Shown here: piece after piece, positions 32,850 to 42,958 of the stretch | How positions within the stretch are numbered: the stretch's first letter is position 1 | Layout: each line of letters starts with the position of its first letter | Assembly (NCBI GenBank): GCA_963585895.1 | Contig: OY757934.1 | Span: 35,111,768 to 35,175,767, forward strand | DNA length: 64,000 nt | DNA from: Sepioteuthis lessoniana | Lineage: Eukaryota; Mollusca; Cephalopoda; Myopsida; Loliginidae | Direction of reading: 5' to 3' | The notes under the pieces: model-generated | Told to the model about the DNA's origin: nothing | What the model saw: the letters and a program-made list of their open reading frames with translations, nothing else | The model's database searches: none | Translations under genes and position numbers: made by a program

Positions 32850-33150
32850 TCTACAGGAATAAAGTAAAGTTAGCGACCATAGTCGAAGGTGACCCGAAGG
32901 CTCCCTTTTCGATAGCTACTACACCAAGGTGTAGGGGAGGGCGCTACTCCATTCCCAGGATTGCTCCACTTTACCCTTGAACCGTACCTTATAATGCTGA
33001 GTGTTAAGCAAGGTGGTATCAAGTACCATTTTTAAAGTCTTTGGTATGACTCGACCTGGGATTGAACCCAGGTCTCCCGGGCCATTGGCGAACACTCTAA
33101 CCGCTGGGCCAATGTCCCGGTTATAATGTCCCGGTTATTCTACAGGAATA
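32850..33150 (-). mobile_element. SINE-1 copy nested in a LINE, 12-bp TSD
   Basis: SINE body 32862-33138. Minus-strand head has A-box TGGCCCAGCGG, B-box GGTTCAATCCC inside a perfect 5-bp T-arm stem (CCTGG/CCAGG), then the body and 3' end CGCTAACTTTACTTT. The target duplication TCTACAGGAATA is exact at 32850-32861 and 33139-33150. The 5' end has an extra repeat of ATAACCGGGACATT. The best SINE-1 reference in the window. Confidence 0.92.
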
Positions 33151-33543
33151 CGATGACCAAATTCTCAAGGATTTTAAGATACGAACAGATCTCGTAATCC
33201 CGACCTGAACAGACCTACAGCTATTTAAAAAGAAAAAAAAAAGAACTTTCCACCTAGTGGATATTGACGTTTCAGCAAACTCCAGAATGAAAATCAAAGA
33301 AAGCGAAAAGATAGACAAATTCTTGGATCTTACCTGTGAACAAAAAACGATGACCAAATTCTCAAGGATTTTAAGATACGAACAGATCTCGTAATCCCGA
33401 CCTGAACAGACCTACAGCTATTTAAAAAGAAAAAAAAAAGAACTTTCCACCTAGTGGATATTGACGTTTCAGCAAACTCCAGAATGAAAATCAAAGAAAG
33501 CGAAAAGATAGACAAATTCTTGGATTTTACCTGTGAACAAAAA
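33151..33543. repeat. Near-identical 197-bp tandem duplication
   Basis: Two units starting at 33151 and 33348 inside the LINE (CGATGACCAAATTCTCAAGG to CCTGTGAACAAAAAA). I see one clear substitution (GGATCT/GGATTT). Very recent or recently homogenised. Confidence 0.9.
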
Positions 33544-33790
33544 AAAATGGAAAGCATGAGGGTAACGGTGGTATTGATTGTGATTGGTGCGCTTGGAACG
33601 GTCCCCAAAATCTTTTTTAAAAAACTTAGCGGAATTAGAAATCAGAGGACAAATCGAGACCCTCGAGACCACAGCAATAGCAAAATCGCTTAGAATACTA
33701 AGAGTGCTGCTGTCACTCTGACTCCAGTGTAAGATCACCAGCTAACACTGATGGGAAAAACTCACGAGTAGTATAATAACTATCATAATA

Positions 33791-34379
33791 ATACTTTTTC
33801 CTAGCAGAAATCCAGATTAAAATAAATTATTGATAACAATAGGAATGTAGTGACTCGGTATATGCAGGCAAATTAAATTTTCGTATTCGTGATAAATAAA
33901 CTATGTGATCATGACCTGAATGTATCCGATAAGCATTTTCATCTCCTTTAAAATTTATGCAACTAGATCCAGCGGTAGTGGGTAAGTAGAGGCTAGGTGT
34001 AGGATGAGTGTATTGGAGGAAACTTCCCAGAACCGATCGGGGTGATGGCTAAAACAGCTTTATTCTCCATTGTAATTTGTACTACGTTTTGAGTTTCTAT
34101 TGTGAATTCGTATAAACTGACTCGTTTTCTCCTTTGTGATATTTTTGTCGTAACGAAGTTTAAGTTTACTTTTTGGGTTTTATTTGTTACTAAAGTTTCA
34201 TTTAATTACTCGTTTCATGTTTTTCCAAAAGCTATGCCGTGCATCTACTTTACGATTTATGCTAAATTATCCGCAGATGCCAGGTGACTACAAGTGGAAG
34301 AAGTTTTTAATTAGTGTGTGTGCTTCTGACTTCAGTTTTTTTTTTCTTTCATCTTGATTTTTTGTTACTTTTTATTAGA
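33791..34379. other. No supported feature
   Basis: AT-rich unique sequence; no motif recognised. Confidence 0.5.
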
Positions 34380-34530
34380 ATTCACCTCAATCATCAATCT
34401 ACGACAACGTAAAACAGAATGGATAAAAAATAACAAGGAATAAGTTTCCAGTAAGATTCGAACTCATGTCCCTTTTGCCTCGAGGCTAAACACACCTGCT
34501 GCTTTAATCAAGTGGTATTAGATAACAGAA
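34380..34530 (-). mobile_element. SINE-3-like copy
   Basis: Minus strand: B-box GAGTTCGAATC at 34457-34467, then ACTGGAAACTTATTCCTTG and a 3' part ACGTTGTCGTAGATTGATGA that recurs in both arms of the fold-back at 51.3-51.5 kb. The A-box half is weak. Confidence 0.55.
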
Positions 34531-35146
34531 ACGTCAACCAAACCTTTTAAACTTATTCTTTATTCTTGATCGCCCTCGGAGTCATATTTGCTGTAATTAT
34601 TTTATACACTCGTTCGCAGCATTTTTTTTATTTATCTTTATTATTAAATAAAGTAATTTTAACAATAAATGTTGACTTGTATTTTATTTCATAGAGGACA
34701 AATTTTTAGGGGCCGGTCTCATAAACAGGAAGTTGAGAAGTGTTTTTTTATTCAGTCAATGGAAGAAATATTTATTTTATTATAAATTGTAGTCCACCTC
34801 CAATGAAGAAAGGCAGTCTTGCTTAATCCTTAAAATATACGTTTGTTTCCTTTTGCATCTAAAACTCAGCTAAATTTCTTACTTCTCACGTGATTGTTGT
34901 CTGCTAACCATAAGAACTCATTCGACTTCCAGATTTTTTAATTTCTCATAGATTTTCATGACCTGTGATTGAACTTTGACCAGTGAATCACTCCGATGTG
35001 AATGTTTGTTACATTCACTGGGTTGCAGGGAGTGTTGGTGAAGGGGTCACTGCATAACATAAGTCGTTCTTTTAAGAAGAAAATCTTCTTCTAAAAACAA
35101 AAATTATTATACTGTATTTCATTTATATTACATCTTTATTTCTTAT
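34531..35146. other. No supported feature
   Basis: AT-rich unique sequence; no gene seen. Confidence 0.5.
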
Positions 35147-35165
35147 ATATATATATATATATATA
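35147..35165. repeat. (TA)n microsatellite
   Basis: Abuts the inverted 5' piece of the decayed RTE copy. Confidence 0.9.
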
Positions 35166-36878
35166 CGTAACTTTCGGAGGTTTTCCGAGTAAATTCTCGA
35201 AATGTTATTTCTACAGGTGTATTCGTTCTTCTTGGCTTGTAGCTTCCAGTTTAGCTTTCGCAGTGCTCTTTCTTCTGCTCACTTCGTTTACCATCTGCCA
35301 TGATATCCTAGATTGTCTATCTTCAACCGAGTCTCTAATCTTATTGATTTGATTTTGTATGTATTCTGTTCATTCTTTTAGGTAGATGTTAGCTAATTCC
35401 TTTTGTACCTTCTTAAGTTTCAGGGCGTTAGACATTAAACTAGCACAATTTATGCAAGAAGAACTCGACTCAGTACTAAAAAAATTAAGAATAGAAAAGC
35501 TGCAGGGCTTGAGAAAATACTCCCAGAGGTATGGAAGACCAGGGAATTCGACGAGATGCTCTTCTGACACTGTAATTTAACCAAAACACAACCGACAGAT
35601 GGACAAAGGGATGCATCCTCCCTTTCTCTAAGAACAGTGACCTCAGAATAGCCAAGGACTACCGAGGTATAACACTTACATCCATTGCAGCCAAGATCTA
35701 CAATGCTCTACTACGCAACCACATAGAACCCAAAATTGAGAAAATACTTGGGAAGAACCAAAATGGCTTTCGGAGAAATTGATCCACGACATTACAAATT
35801 TTGACTATCTGTCGAATTCAAGAATGTGTACGTGCAAAAAACCTTGATGCAACGATATTATTTGTCGACTTCCCCAAGGCTATTGAATCTATACACAGAG
35901 GAAAGATGGAGCAAATACTACTTGCTTACGGCCTATCCAAAGAAACCGTCGCAGCCATAAAGATGTTAAAGTAAAAGTCTACTCCCCGGATGGAGACACA
36001 GACTACTTCAACATTGTAGCAGGTGTGCTGCAAGAAGACACATTAGCTCCATACCTATTTACATAGACTATGAGCTTAGAATGTCTTGATATAATGAAAG
36101 ATAACGGTTTCAAGCTGGCAAAGGAAAGAAGCAGAACGTACCCTGCAAAAAACAATTACGGACACGGACTACGCTGATGACATAGCGCTTCTGGCAAATA
36201 CACTCGCTCAAGCCGAAACCCTGCTACATAGTCTGGAACGAGCGGCTGCTGGCATAGGTCTCCATTTCAACACAGATAAGACGGAATACATGTGCTTTAA
36301 TCTAAATGGTAGTTCTCTGAAACTAGTGGACAAGTTCACCTACCTCGGAAGCAGTGTCTCATCAACCGAGACAGACATCAACACGCAACTAGCAAAGGCA
36401 TGTACAGCTATCGATAAGTTATCGGTCATATGGAAGTCAGACCAGACCGATAAAATGAAATGCAGTTTTTTCCAAGCAGCAGTCGTGTTGATACTGCTAT
36501 ACTGATGCACTACATGGACGCTAACTAAACGTATGGAGAAAAATCTTGACGGTAATGACGTAAGAATGTTGCGAGCAATATTGAAAAAGTCCCGGAGGCA
36601 GTACCCCTGTACGGCCACCTACCGCTCATCACGAAAACTATCCAAGTTAGACGAACCAGACATGCAGGAAACAGCTGGTGAAGTAAGGACGAACTCATAA
36701 GCGACATTCTCCTGTGGACCCCTTCACATGGACGAGCAAAGGGAGGACGACCAGCTAGAACCTATTTACAACATCTCTGTGCCGATACAGGATATAGCCT
36801 CGAACACCTCCCGGGAGCAATGGACGATAGAGATGGGTGGCAGGAGAGGGTCAAGGAAATCCGTGCTGGCAGCGCAAA
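35166..36878 (+). mobile_element. Decayed RTE-type LINE copy with inverted 5' part
   Basis: The sense portion 35431-36878 follows the intact copy's ORF from LDIKL (about 35431) to the C-terminus (RVKEIRAGSA), with stops and frameshifts; YADD is present at about 36172. The preceding 35166-35430 is the same ORF's upstream part in antisense: read on minus it gives NALKLKKVQKELANIYLKE, then EYIQNQINKIRDSVEDRQSR and KAKLEATSQEER. The order (outer end = ORF position just before the sense start, junction = further upstream, small missing piece between) matches twin priming. No TGATGA tail remains. Confidence 0.85.
36290..36505 (+). pseudogene. RTE C-terminal RT fragment, longest open piece
   Basis: Within the decayed copy, 71 codons (SSLKLVDKFTYLGSSVSSTE, then DKLSVIWKSDQTDKMKCSFF) parallel the intact copy's KLVDKFTYLGSSVESTEKDI segment downstream of the catalytic box. 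Ends at a TGA where the intact copy has a glycine codon in LLYGCTTWT. Confidence 0.75.
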
Positions 36879-37216
36879 GTTACCAAGTGCGAGTTTTAAT
36901 TGTTAAAAAATGACAAAACGTATGAAGATTTCCTTTAGTTTAGCGCACATATGTTGTTACCCATCTAAGATCAACAAATGACTGTGGGTATTTTTTCTTT
37001 ATTTTTACCGTTTTATGTACAATTGTGATAAATATGATAAACGAACAAAAGTATTTTAAGCGAATCACAAATAATTATTTTTCATTTCTCATAAGTAAAT
37101 TGGACACTTTGTACCAAGTTCTACAGTAAGAGGCAACTGTCCAAGTGCTACCTGATTTAATACTTGAAAACATCAGCTTTTATCTAGTAACTAAAACTGC
37201 TCGTAATTTTTGTTAA
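36879..37216. other. No supported feature
   Basis: AT-rich; ends in (TA)n at 37217-37239. Confidence 0.5.
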
Positions 37217-37378
37217 ATATATATATATATATATATATAGTCATCCACAGACAGATCTGTTTCGTTCTATCAGAACTCTTCAGTATGATTAGACTGGCTA
37301 GATTCCCGAAGCTGTGGTCGAAACCCGGTTGACTCAAACGCCAATCCGCTCAACGGCTACCGAGAGCTCGATTCATAC
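37217..37378 (-). mobile_element. SINE-4 copy with (TA)n 3' tail
   Basis: Minus strand: head GAATCGAGCTCTCGGTAGCC, then TTGGCGTTTGAGTCAACCGG, B-box-like GGGTTTCGACC, then a tail GAACGAAACAGATCTGTCTG and GTGGATGAC that runs straight into (TA)n at 37217-37239. Confidence 0.7.
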
Positions 37379-37455
37379 GAAGAGCCTTGCATTACGCTAG
37401 TGGCAACCATTTACTTCCCTCACTAGAGTGATCAACCCAACAGGGGTAGGAGAGC

Positions 37456-37689
37456 ATATATATTGTCATCCACAGACAAATCTGTTTCTATAAGAACTCT
37501 TCAGTGCGGCTAGACAGGCTAGATTCCCAAAGCTGGGATCGAAACCCGGTTGACTCAAACGCCAATTCAAGATTCTACCATTCAGCCACAAGGAAACTAG
37601 CGCAAGCGAAGGAAATTTAAACGCTTATGTATCACATTTGTATTTGTTTATATATTTCCCCTTAACAGCTACCGAGAGCTCGATTCATA
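37456..37689 (-). mobile_element. SINE-4 copy, tRNA-like head
   Basis: Minus strand: A-box TGGCTGAATGGTAGAATC at about 37567-37584, B-box GGTTTCGATCCC at about 37537-37548, tail with AAACAGATTTGTCTGTGGAT and GACAATATATATG. The upstream part to 37689 repeats the CGAGCTCTCGGTAGC segment of its neighbour. Confidence 0.7.
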
Positions 37690-37762
37690 TATATATATAT
37701 ATATAGGAACATATATATATATATATATATAGGAAATATATATATATATATATATATATATA
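37685..37762. repeat. Interrupted (TA)n cluster
   Basis: Three TA runs separated by AGGAACA and AGGAAA; the third abuts the 5' end of the intact RTE copy. Confidence 0.95.
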
Positions 37763-40082
37763 GGAAAACAATTATTAAGTCAACAAGAAGTAACAAAAGA
37801 CGCACAGCTCAGATAGACTACGTCCTTATAAACAAGAAATGGAAAAATAGTGCACTGAATTGCGAGGCATACTCCTCTTTTGAGGGTGTGTCCACCGATC
37901 ACCGAATAGTCACGGCGAAAATACGGTTAAGCCTACGAAAAAACGCCAAACGAACAGTGACCACCAAACACTATGACTGGGCCCTATTAAACAACAAAGA
38001 TATAAGAGATAAATACGTATTAGAATTAAGAAACAGATTCGAAACACTACAAGAAAAGACGGAAAAAAGTACACCAAACGACGAATACGAAAATTTCGTC
38101 AATGCACACCTCGAGGCAGCAGCAAAATACATTCCAACAAAAATTAAAACTAAATATAGAGTCCCATGGGAAACTTTAGCGGTGAGAGAAAAACGTGCAC
38201 TAGTGAAAACAGCCTCCAAAAACTATCGAAAAAACCCAACAAACACAAATGCCTTAAAACTAAAAACGGCACAATATCAATTAGCAGGCATATATATAAA
38301 GGAACAGACAGAATACATTCAAAATCAGATAGATAAGATTAGAGACTCGGTGGAAGATAGACAATCTAGAATAGCCTGGCAAACAATAAACGAAGTGAGC
38401 AGAAGAAAGAACACAGCCAAAGCAAAACTTAAAGCAGCAAACCAACAAGAAAGAATAAAACTGTGGAAACAGCACTTCGAAAACTTACTTGGAAACCCAC
38501 CAAAAATAACGCATGAACCAATCACCAGAATAATTAGCAAACAATTAGACATTAAACTAGGACCGTTCACACAAGAAGAACTCGACTCGGTTCTCAGAAA
38601 AATTAAAAATAGGAAAGCTGCAGGGCTGGACGAAATTCCCCCGGAAGTATGGAAGACCAGACAATTCGACGACATACTGCTCCGACACTGCAACGCAGTA
38701 TACAATCAAAATCCGATAGATAGATGGACGAAGGGATGCATACTCCCCTTCCCTAAAAAGGGGGACCTCGGATTAGCCAAAAACTACCGAGGCATAACAC
38801 TTACATCCATAGCTGCCAAAATCTACAATGCCCTACTACGAAACCGAATAGAACCCGAAATCGACAACATACTTAGAAAAAACCAAAATGGCTTCCGAAG
38901 AAATAGATCCACGACCTCACAAATATTAACCATCCGCAGAATCCTCGAAGGTGTACGGGCAAAGAACCTACAAGCGACATTAATATTTGTCGACTTTACC
39001 AAGGCTTTCGACTCCATTCACAGAGGAAAGATGGAACAAATCCTACTTGCGTACGGCATACCTAAAGAAACCGTAGCGGCAATAACGATTCTCTATAGAA
39101 ACACTAAAGTAAAAGTACGATCACCGGATGGAGACACAGAATACTTTGACATTGTAGCAGGAGTACTACAAGGGGACACGCTGGCCCCGTACCTCTTTAT
39201 CATTTGTCTAGACTACGTACTTAGAACATCAATTGACAAAATCAAAGAGAATGGCTTCGAACTGACGAAGAAAAGAAGCAGAAGATACCCCGCAACAACA
39301 ATTACCGATGCCGACTACGCCGATGACATAGCGATACTGGCAAATACACCTGACCAAGCCAAAACACTTCTGCATAGTTTGGAACGAGCAGCAGCAAGCA
39401 TAGGCCTCCATGTTAATGCACACAAAACGGAATATATGTGCTATAACCAAACGGGGGACATCTCCACTCTAGAAGGAACCCCACTTAAACTAGTAGACAA
39501 ATTCACGTACCTAGGAAGCAGCGTCGAATCAACCGAAAAGGACATCGAAACGAGGTTAACGAAAGCATGGACAGCTATCAATAGGCTATCGACTATATGG
39601 AAATCAGACCTAACCGATAAAATGAAACGCAGTTTCTTCCAGGCAGCGGTCACATCGATACTGCTATATGGATGCACTACATGGACGCTAACAAAACGAC
39701 TGGAGAAGAAGCTAGACGGCAATTACACAAGAATGCTGCGTGCAATCCTGAACAAGTCCTGGCAGCAATACCCCACAAGACACCAACTGTACGGCCACCT
39801 ACCCCCTATCACGAAAACTATCCAAGTTAGACGAACCAGACATGCAGGACACTGCTGGAGAAGCAGAGATGAACTCATAAGAGATGTACTCTTATGGATC
39901 CCCACACATGGCCGCGCAAAAGCAGGACGACCAGCTCGAACGTACATTCAGCAGCTATGTGAGGATACGGGATGTTGTCCTGAAGACCTGCCTAGGGCGA
40001 TGAACGATAGGGAGGAGTGGCGAGAGAGGGTCAGGGATATCCGTGCTACCAGCGCGATATGATGATGAGGATGATGATGATT
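37763..40082 (+). mobile_element. RTE-type LINE, 5'-truncated, intact RT ORF
   Basis: Starts directly after (TA)n, with the endonuclease domain truncated, and ends in the short TGATGATG-type repeat (40060-40082) typical of RTE elements instead of a poly(A) tail. No frame breaks in the preserved coding part. The 5' truncation means it cannot make a complete protein. Confidence 0.88.
37765..40062 (+). CDS. RTE-type LINE polyprotein: endonuclease C-terminus plus reverse transcriptase
   Basis: The open frame continues upstream of any start codon, through the (TA)n run; the GTG at 37888 is not a real start. Numbering from that GTG, the endonuclease end lies just before and around residue 1 (AQIDYVLINKKW upstream, TDHR at 4-7, holding the catalytic Asp-His). 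RT: KAAGLDEIPPEVWK region, first catalytic Asp in FVDFTKAFD (D369), GVLQGD at 425-430, catalytic YADD at 477-480, then the thumb-like KLVDKFTYLGSS segment and a Cys/His-containing C-terminus (HAGHCWRS; CEDTGCCPEDLP) ending at residue 724. All RT catalytic residues are present, with no stop or frameshift. RTE proteins nick DNA and copy their RNA at the nick. A recent insertion. Confidence 0.85.
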   Translation, partial: KTIIKSTRSNKRRTAQIDYVLINKKWKNSALNCEAYSSFEGVSTDHRIVTAKIRLSLRKNAKRTVTTKHYDWALLNNKDIRDKYVLELRNRFETLQEKTEKSTPNDEYENFVNAHLEAAAKYIPTKIKTKYRVPWETLAVREKRALVKTASKNYRKNPTNTNALKLKTAQYQLAGIYIKEQTEYIQNQIDKIRDSVEDRQSRIAWQTINEVSRRKNTAKAKLKAANQQERIKLWKQHFENLLGNPPKITHEPITRIISKQLDIKLGPFTQEELDSVLRKIKNRKAAGLDEIPPEVWKTRQFDDILLRHCNAVYNQNPIDRWTKGCILPFPKKGDLGLAKNYRGITLTSIAAKIYNALLRNRIEPEIDNILRKNQNGFRRNRSTTSQILTIRRILEGVRAKNLQATLIFVDFTKAFDSIHRGKMEQILLAYGIPKETVAAITILYRNTKVKVRSPDGDTEYFDIVAGVLQGDTLAPYLFIICLDYVLRTSIDKIKENGFELTKKRSRRYPATTITDADYADDIAILANTPDQAKTLLHSLERAAASIGLHVNAHKTEYMCYNQTGDISTLEGTPLKLVDKFTYLGSSVESTEKDIETRLTKAWTAINRLSTIWKSDLTDKMKRSFFQAAVTSILLYGCTTWTLTKRLEKKLDGNYTRMLRAILNKSWQQYPTRHQLYGHLPPITKTIQVRRTRHAGHCWRSRDELIRDVLLWIPTHGRAKAGRPARTYIQQLCEDTGCCPEDLPRAMNDREEWRERVRDIRATSAI

Positions 40083-40847
40083 GACGGAGCAATAGAATAT
40101 AGGAGTATGCCTAAATAATTTGAAATTCGTAAGATCAAAGGTTATTTTAAAATTCTTTTAAATTTGATCGACCTAATATATCTGTACTGCTATGAAGGGC
40201 ATCGTGTATGTATCTCTGTTTCAAGCGAAACTTCGTTGCGTCTGGAATGAGGGCAAATAAATGTTCGATATATTTTAGTAATATCAGCAAACATGTTTTG
40301 AAAATATCTGTCATATTTCTTGGATATGGAGTTATTATCTATACTATTTGCTTGTCTCGGATTATTGTCCACATTTTTATTGTGATATTCAAAAGTTTTT
40401 GACTGCTGTACCCTCCGGCCTTCTTCAGATGTCTTTTGTTGTCGTTGGTAACTTTTAGGGAATCTCAAACTGAACCTTTTATTCAATCCTCCGAGAGAAA
40501 CTAAGAAAGCGAATTAACTAAAACATGAATCACAGAATGAGAACTATCTATCCCACAGAGGATTTAATAAAGGGTTCGGTTGGAAATTCCTTAAAGGTTA
40601 CTGAATATAACAAAAGGCACCTGTAGAAGGCCGAAAGGTTCCGCTGCCGTACAGTTGTGTATATAACAACCAAGTTAGGGACAATAGTTCTAGATGCGTA
40701 AATATTTTGAAAAGTTGATATTTGATATACATTCTAGGCAAGTATAGCACAAGCTATCATCATAAGCCACACAGTGGAGATTAAAAACAGTTGCATCTCG
40801 TTTGTGAAACTTTGGCTAATATCCAGAACATATAGATGCATTTGTTC
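40083..40847. other. No supported feature
   Basis: Unique AT-rich sequence beyond the RTE tail; short frames without recognisable content. Confidence 0.5.
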
Positions 40848-41155
40848 TTAATCATCAATAGGAGGTGCCCGTGGTTATCGTCGCAGGAAATGGACACGGC
40901 GGCACGAGTTCAAATCCTGGACGAGACTGATTGCATTTCACATAGCACAAATACCCTTGGGAAAGGTATGAATCCAATTATTCTCCCTCCAGCTATGGAT
41001 AAATAGTAGAGCAGACTGGGTTCTTCAGCCTTGGTGAGGCAACTAGTGTAGGAGAAGGAAAACTCTGAACTCAAACCTGTTAAACTCCGCTTAAAAAATT
41101 GACCTTGTGTCATATCCTGCCCGAGCGGAGGGGTTGGTAAATATGATAATCATCC
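40848..41155 (+). mobile_element. SINE-2 copy
   Basis: Head GGAGGTGCCCGTGG with an A-box shortened by deletion, B-box GAGTTCAAATCCTGG at 40906-40920, full body, 3' end ACCTTGTGTCATATCCTGCC and GGGGTTGGTAAATATGAT. Flanked by TAATCATCAATA / TAATCATCCATA (one mismatch), a probable target duplication. Confidence 0.88.
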
Positions 41156-41314
41156 ATAAAGAACTACCAAGTTTAATAGACTTTTCAAAACTATTCAAGT
41201 TTGCATTGGCTTCCTTTTACAAGTTTAGATATGCTAGTTTTCCGTAAGTTTTGTTAACTTGTTAACCTTATATAGTTGCTTCTTTTCTAAAGTAAGGCGC
41301 GATCTGTTACCTCG

Positions 41315-41590
41315 GTATGTATTTATTCAAACCCACGGCCATGAGCAGTTTATTACTCAAGGTCGACTTTTAAACGAAGTACTGCTGGTTTGAATTTAGA
41401 ATTTTTCTTCTCCAAGGCAAAAGAACCCTATCTTTCTATTTTCCCATAACTAGGAGAGAACAAATGAATTGAGAGGACAAATGAATTGAGAGAACAAATA
41501 GCATTAACACAAAGTGAAATCCAAACAGACTTGTCCAGGATTTGAACTCAGGTCTCCTATCCTATTTCTGTCACCTCTGTATCGGCCAAA
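41315..41590 (-). mobile_element. Diverged SINE-2-like copy
   Basis: Reversed order of SINE-2 words: AAGGTCGACTTTTAAACGAAG, TTTGAATTTAGAATTTTTCTT, then TTGTCCAGGATTTGAACTCA (B-box) at 41534-41553. Contains a local duplication of GAGAACAAATGAATTGAGAG. Confidence 0.65.
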
Positions 41591-41696
41591 CTATTTTCTA
41601 CAGTGTTGCAGAAATCACCATAAGACACTTTTGTCAATGCTGAAAATGATTATATTTCCTGGGAGTGTGAATTTTGGTCAAATTAATAGCTCATAT

Positions 41697-41697
<1 letters not shown>

Positions 41698-41751
<54 letters not shown>

Positions 41752-41760
41752 CTGTGTGTG
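41698..41760. repeat. (TC)n then TG-rich microsatellite
   Basis: TC run 41698-41743 followed by GTGTGTGTCTGTGTGTG. Confidence 0.95.
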
Positions 41761-42374
41761 TTTTGCATCAGTGAAAAGGTTGCAGACAATATTGCTGGTA
41801 ATAGAGCTTTATAAGTTTGAGACATACCTTTCAAAAGATGTTAACAATAAGCAATTGCGTCTGGAATTCGATCTCTGTCCCCTAATTATTTTTAGCCTAA
41901 CCTTAATATGACTAATGTTTCCAAGAACGAAAACGTTGTGTTATACTGTCTGTCACAATTCACAACTATCAGGAACTGGTTATTGGATATTCATAGCGTG
42001 GTTTTTAATCTCTTAGTGAACTGATTAATGTTACATTAATGTGTGATGTACAGTTATTGGATAGGAAAAAAACGCTGGACTATCAGGAAATTGTTTGCCA
42101 AATAAGATATCTTTGATATAATCCCTAATGGAAACCAACGATGACTGCTTTAAAGTAAATAGAAAATTTTAAGGAAAAAAAGAAAAGATAGGAAATAAAG
42201 AAATGTCTTTCGGGGCGAAGAATTTTCCCTCTCTTTTCTAGCATTCTGTTTCATTCATTAATCGATTTAGAAACAAAAAGGTAAATTTTATCACGTACTC
42301 AGGTCCATGAGTTAATAGAGACAAAGATTTCAAATTTTGAATTTCTTGAGATACGGATAAGGATAGAGAGATTA
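41761..42374. other. No supported feature
   Basis: AT-rich unique sequence. Confidence 0.5.
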
Positions 42375-42595
42375 GTAAAGTAAGTTGGCGACCGTAGTCG
42401 AGGGCGACCAGAAGGCTCCCTTTTCAATAGCTACTACACCGAGGTATAGGGGAGGGCGCTACTCCTTTCCCTGGATTGCTTCACTTTACCCTTAATACGT
42501 ACATCGTAATGCTGAGTGTTAAGCAAGTAGGCATCAAGTACCATTTTGAAAGTCTTTGGTATGACTTGACCTGGGATTGAACCCCTGTCTCCATT
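42375..42595 (-). mobile_element. SINE-1 copy, head lost
   Basis: Minus-strand body and B-box segment (GGGTTCAATCCCAGG near 42570) present; the A-box head is missing beyond 42595. 3' end at 42375 (CAACTTACTTTACTA). Confidence 0.82.
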
Positions 42596-42611
42596 AGTAC
42601 AGTTTGCAAAA

Positions 42612-42753
42612 TTTTATATATATAGTAATTTGCAAAGCTCTTTGCTTCGATGTGGCACAAGGCCGAATGAATGGGGTGCCCAACGAGACTCGAACTCATT
42701 CGTGTAGGTTTGCTAGTCTAGCTTGCTAACCGTTACACCACCAGAGGTGCCCA

Positions 42754-42755
<2 letters not shown>
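42612..42755 (-). mobile_element. SINE-5: tRNA-like head fragment
   Basis: Minus strand reads GGGCACCTCTGGTGGTGTAA (A-box TGGTGTAACGG), then B-box GAGTTCGAGTCTC at about 42683-42695 and a body with CATTCGGCCTTGTGCCACAT. Acceptor ends do not pair as in a true tRNA, so it is a retroposon head. One copy seen; abuts (TA)n at 42756. Confidence 0.6.
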
Positions 42756-42756
<1 letters not shown>

Positions 42757-42792
<36 letters not shown>

Positions 42793-42922
42793 TATAGGAA
42801 ATGTTAAGTAGGAAGAGACTTATATATATATATATATATATATATATAAGTCTCTTCCTACTTAACATTTTCTATATATATATATATATATAGGAAATGT
42901 TAAGTAGGAAGAGACTTATATA

Positions 42923-42958
<36 letters not shown>

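Larger units (their letters stand above)
32696..33790 (+). mobile_element. REL-LINE fragment hosting SINE-1
   Basis: Endonuclease-region start (GGGAAATGTGCCTGGCATTA, ATGGTATATGTACAAAATGG), interrupted by SINE-1 at 32862-33138, then a tandemly duplicated endonuclease segment and a tail (33555-33700, MRVTVVLIVIGALGTVPK). Ends with stem-loop CACCAG/CTGATG, ACTC/GAGT-like hairpin and AT-rich tail. The GALGTVPK tail variant differs from neighbouring GALGTVTKG copies, so it is probably a sister subfamily. Confidence 0.75.

Noticed and set aside
33000-33118. True tRNA gene from the good T-arm
   Set aside because: It is the head of a SINE with body, tail and target duplication.
37888-37890. GTG as start codon of the RTE ORF
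   Set aside because: Homologous endonuclease sequence continues in frame upstream; the element is 5'-truncated and has no native start here.
42612-42755. True tRNA gene
   Set aside because: A- and B-boxes are present but the acceptor ends do not pair, and a SINE-like body follows.
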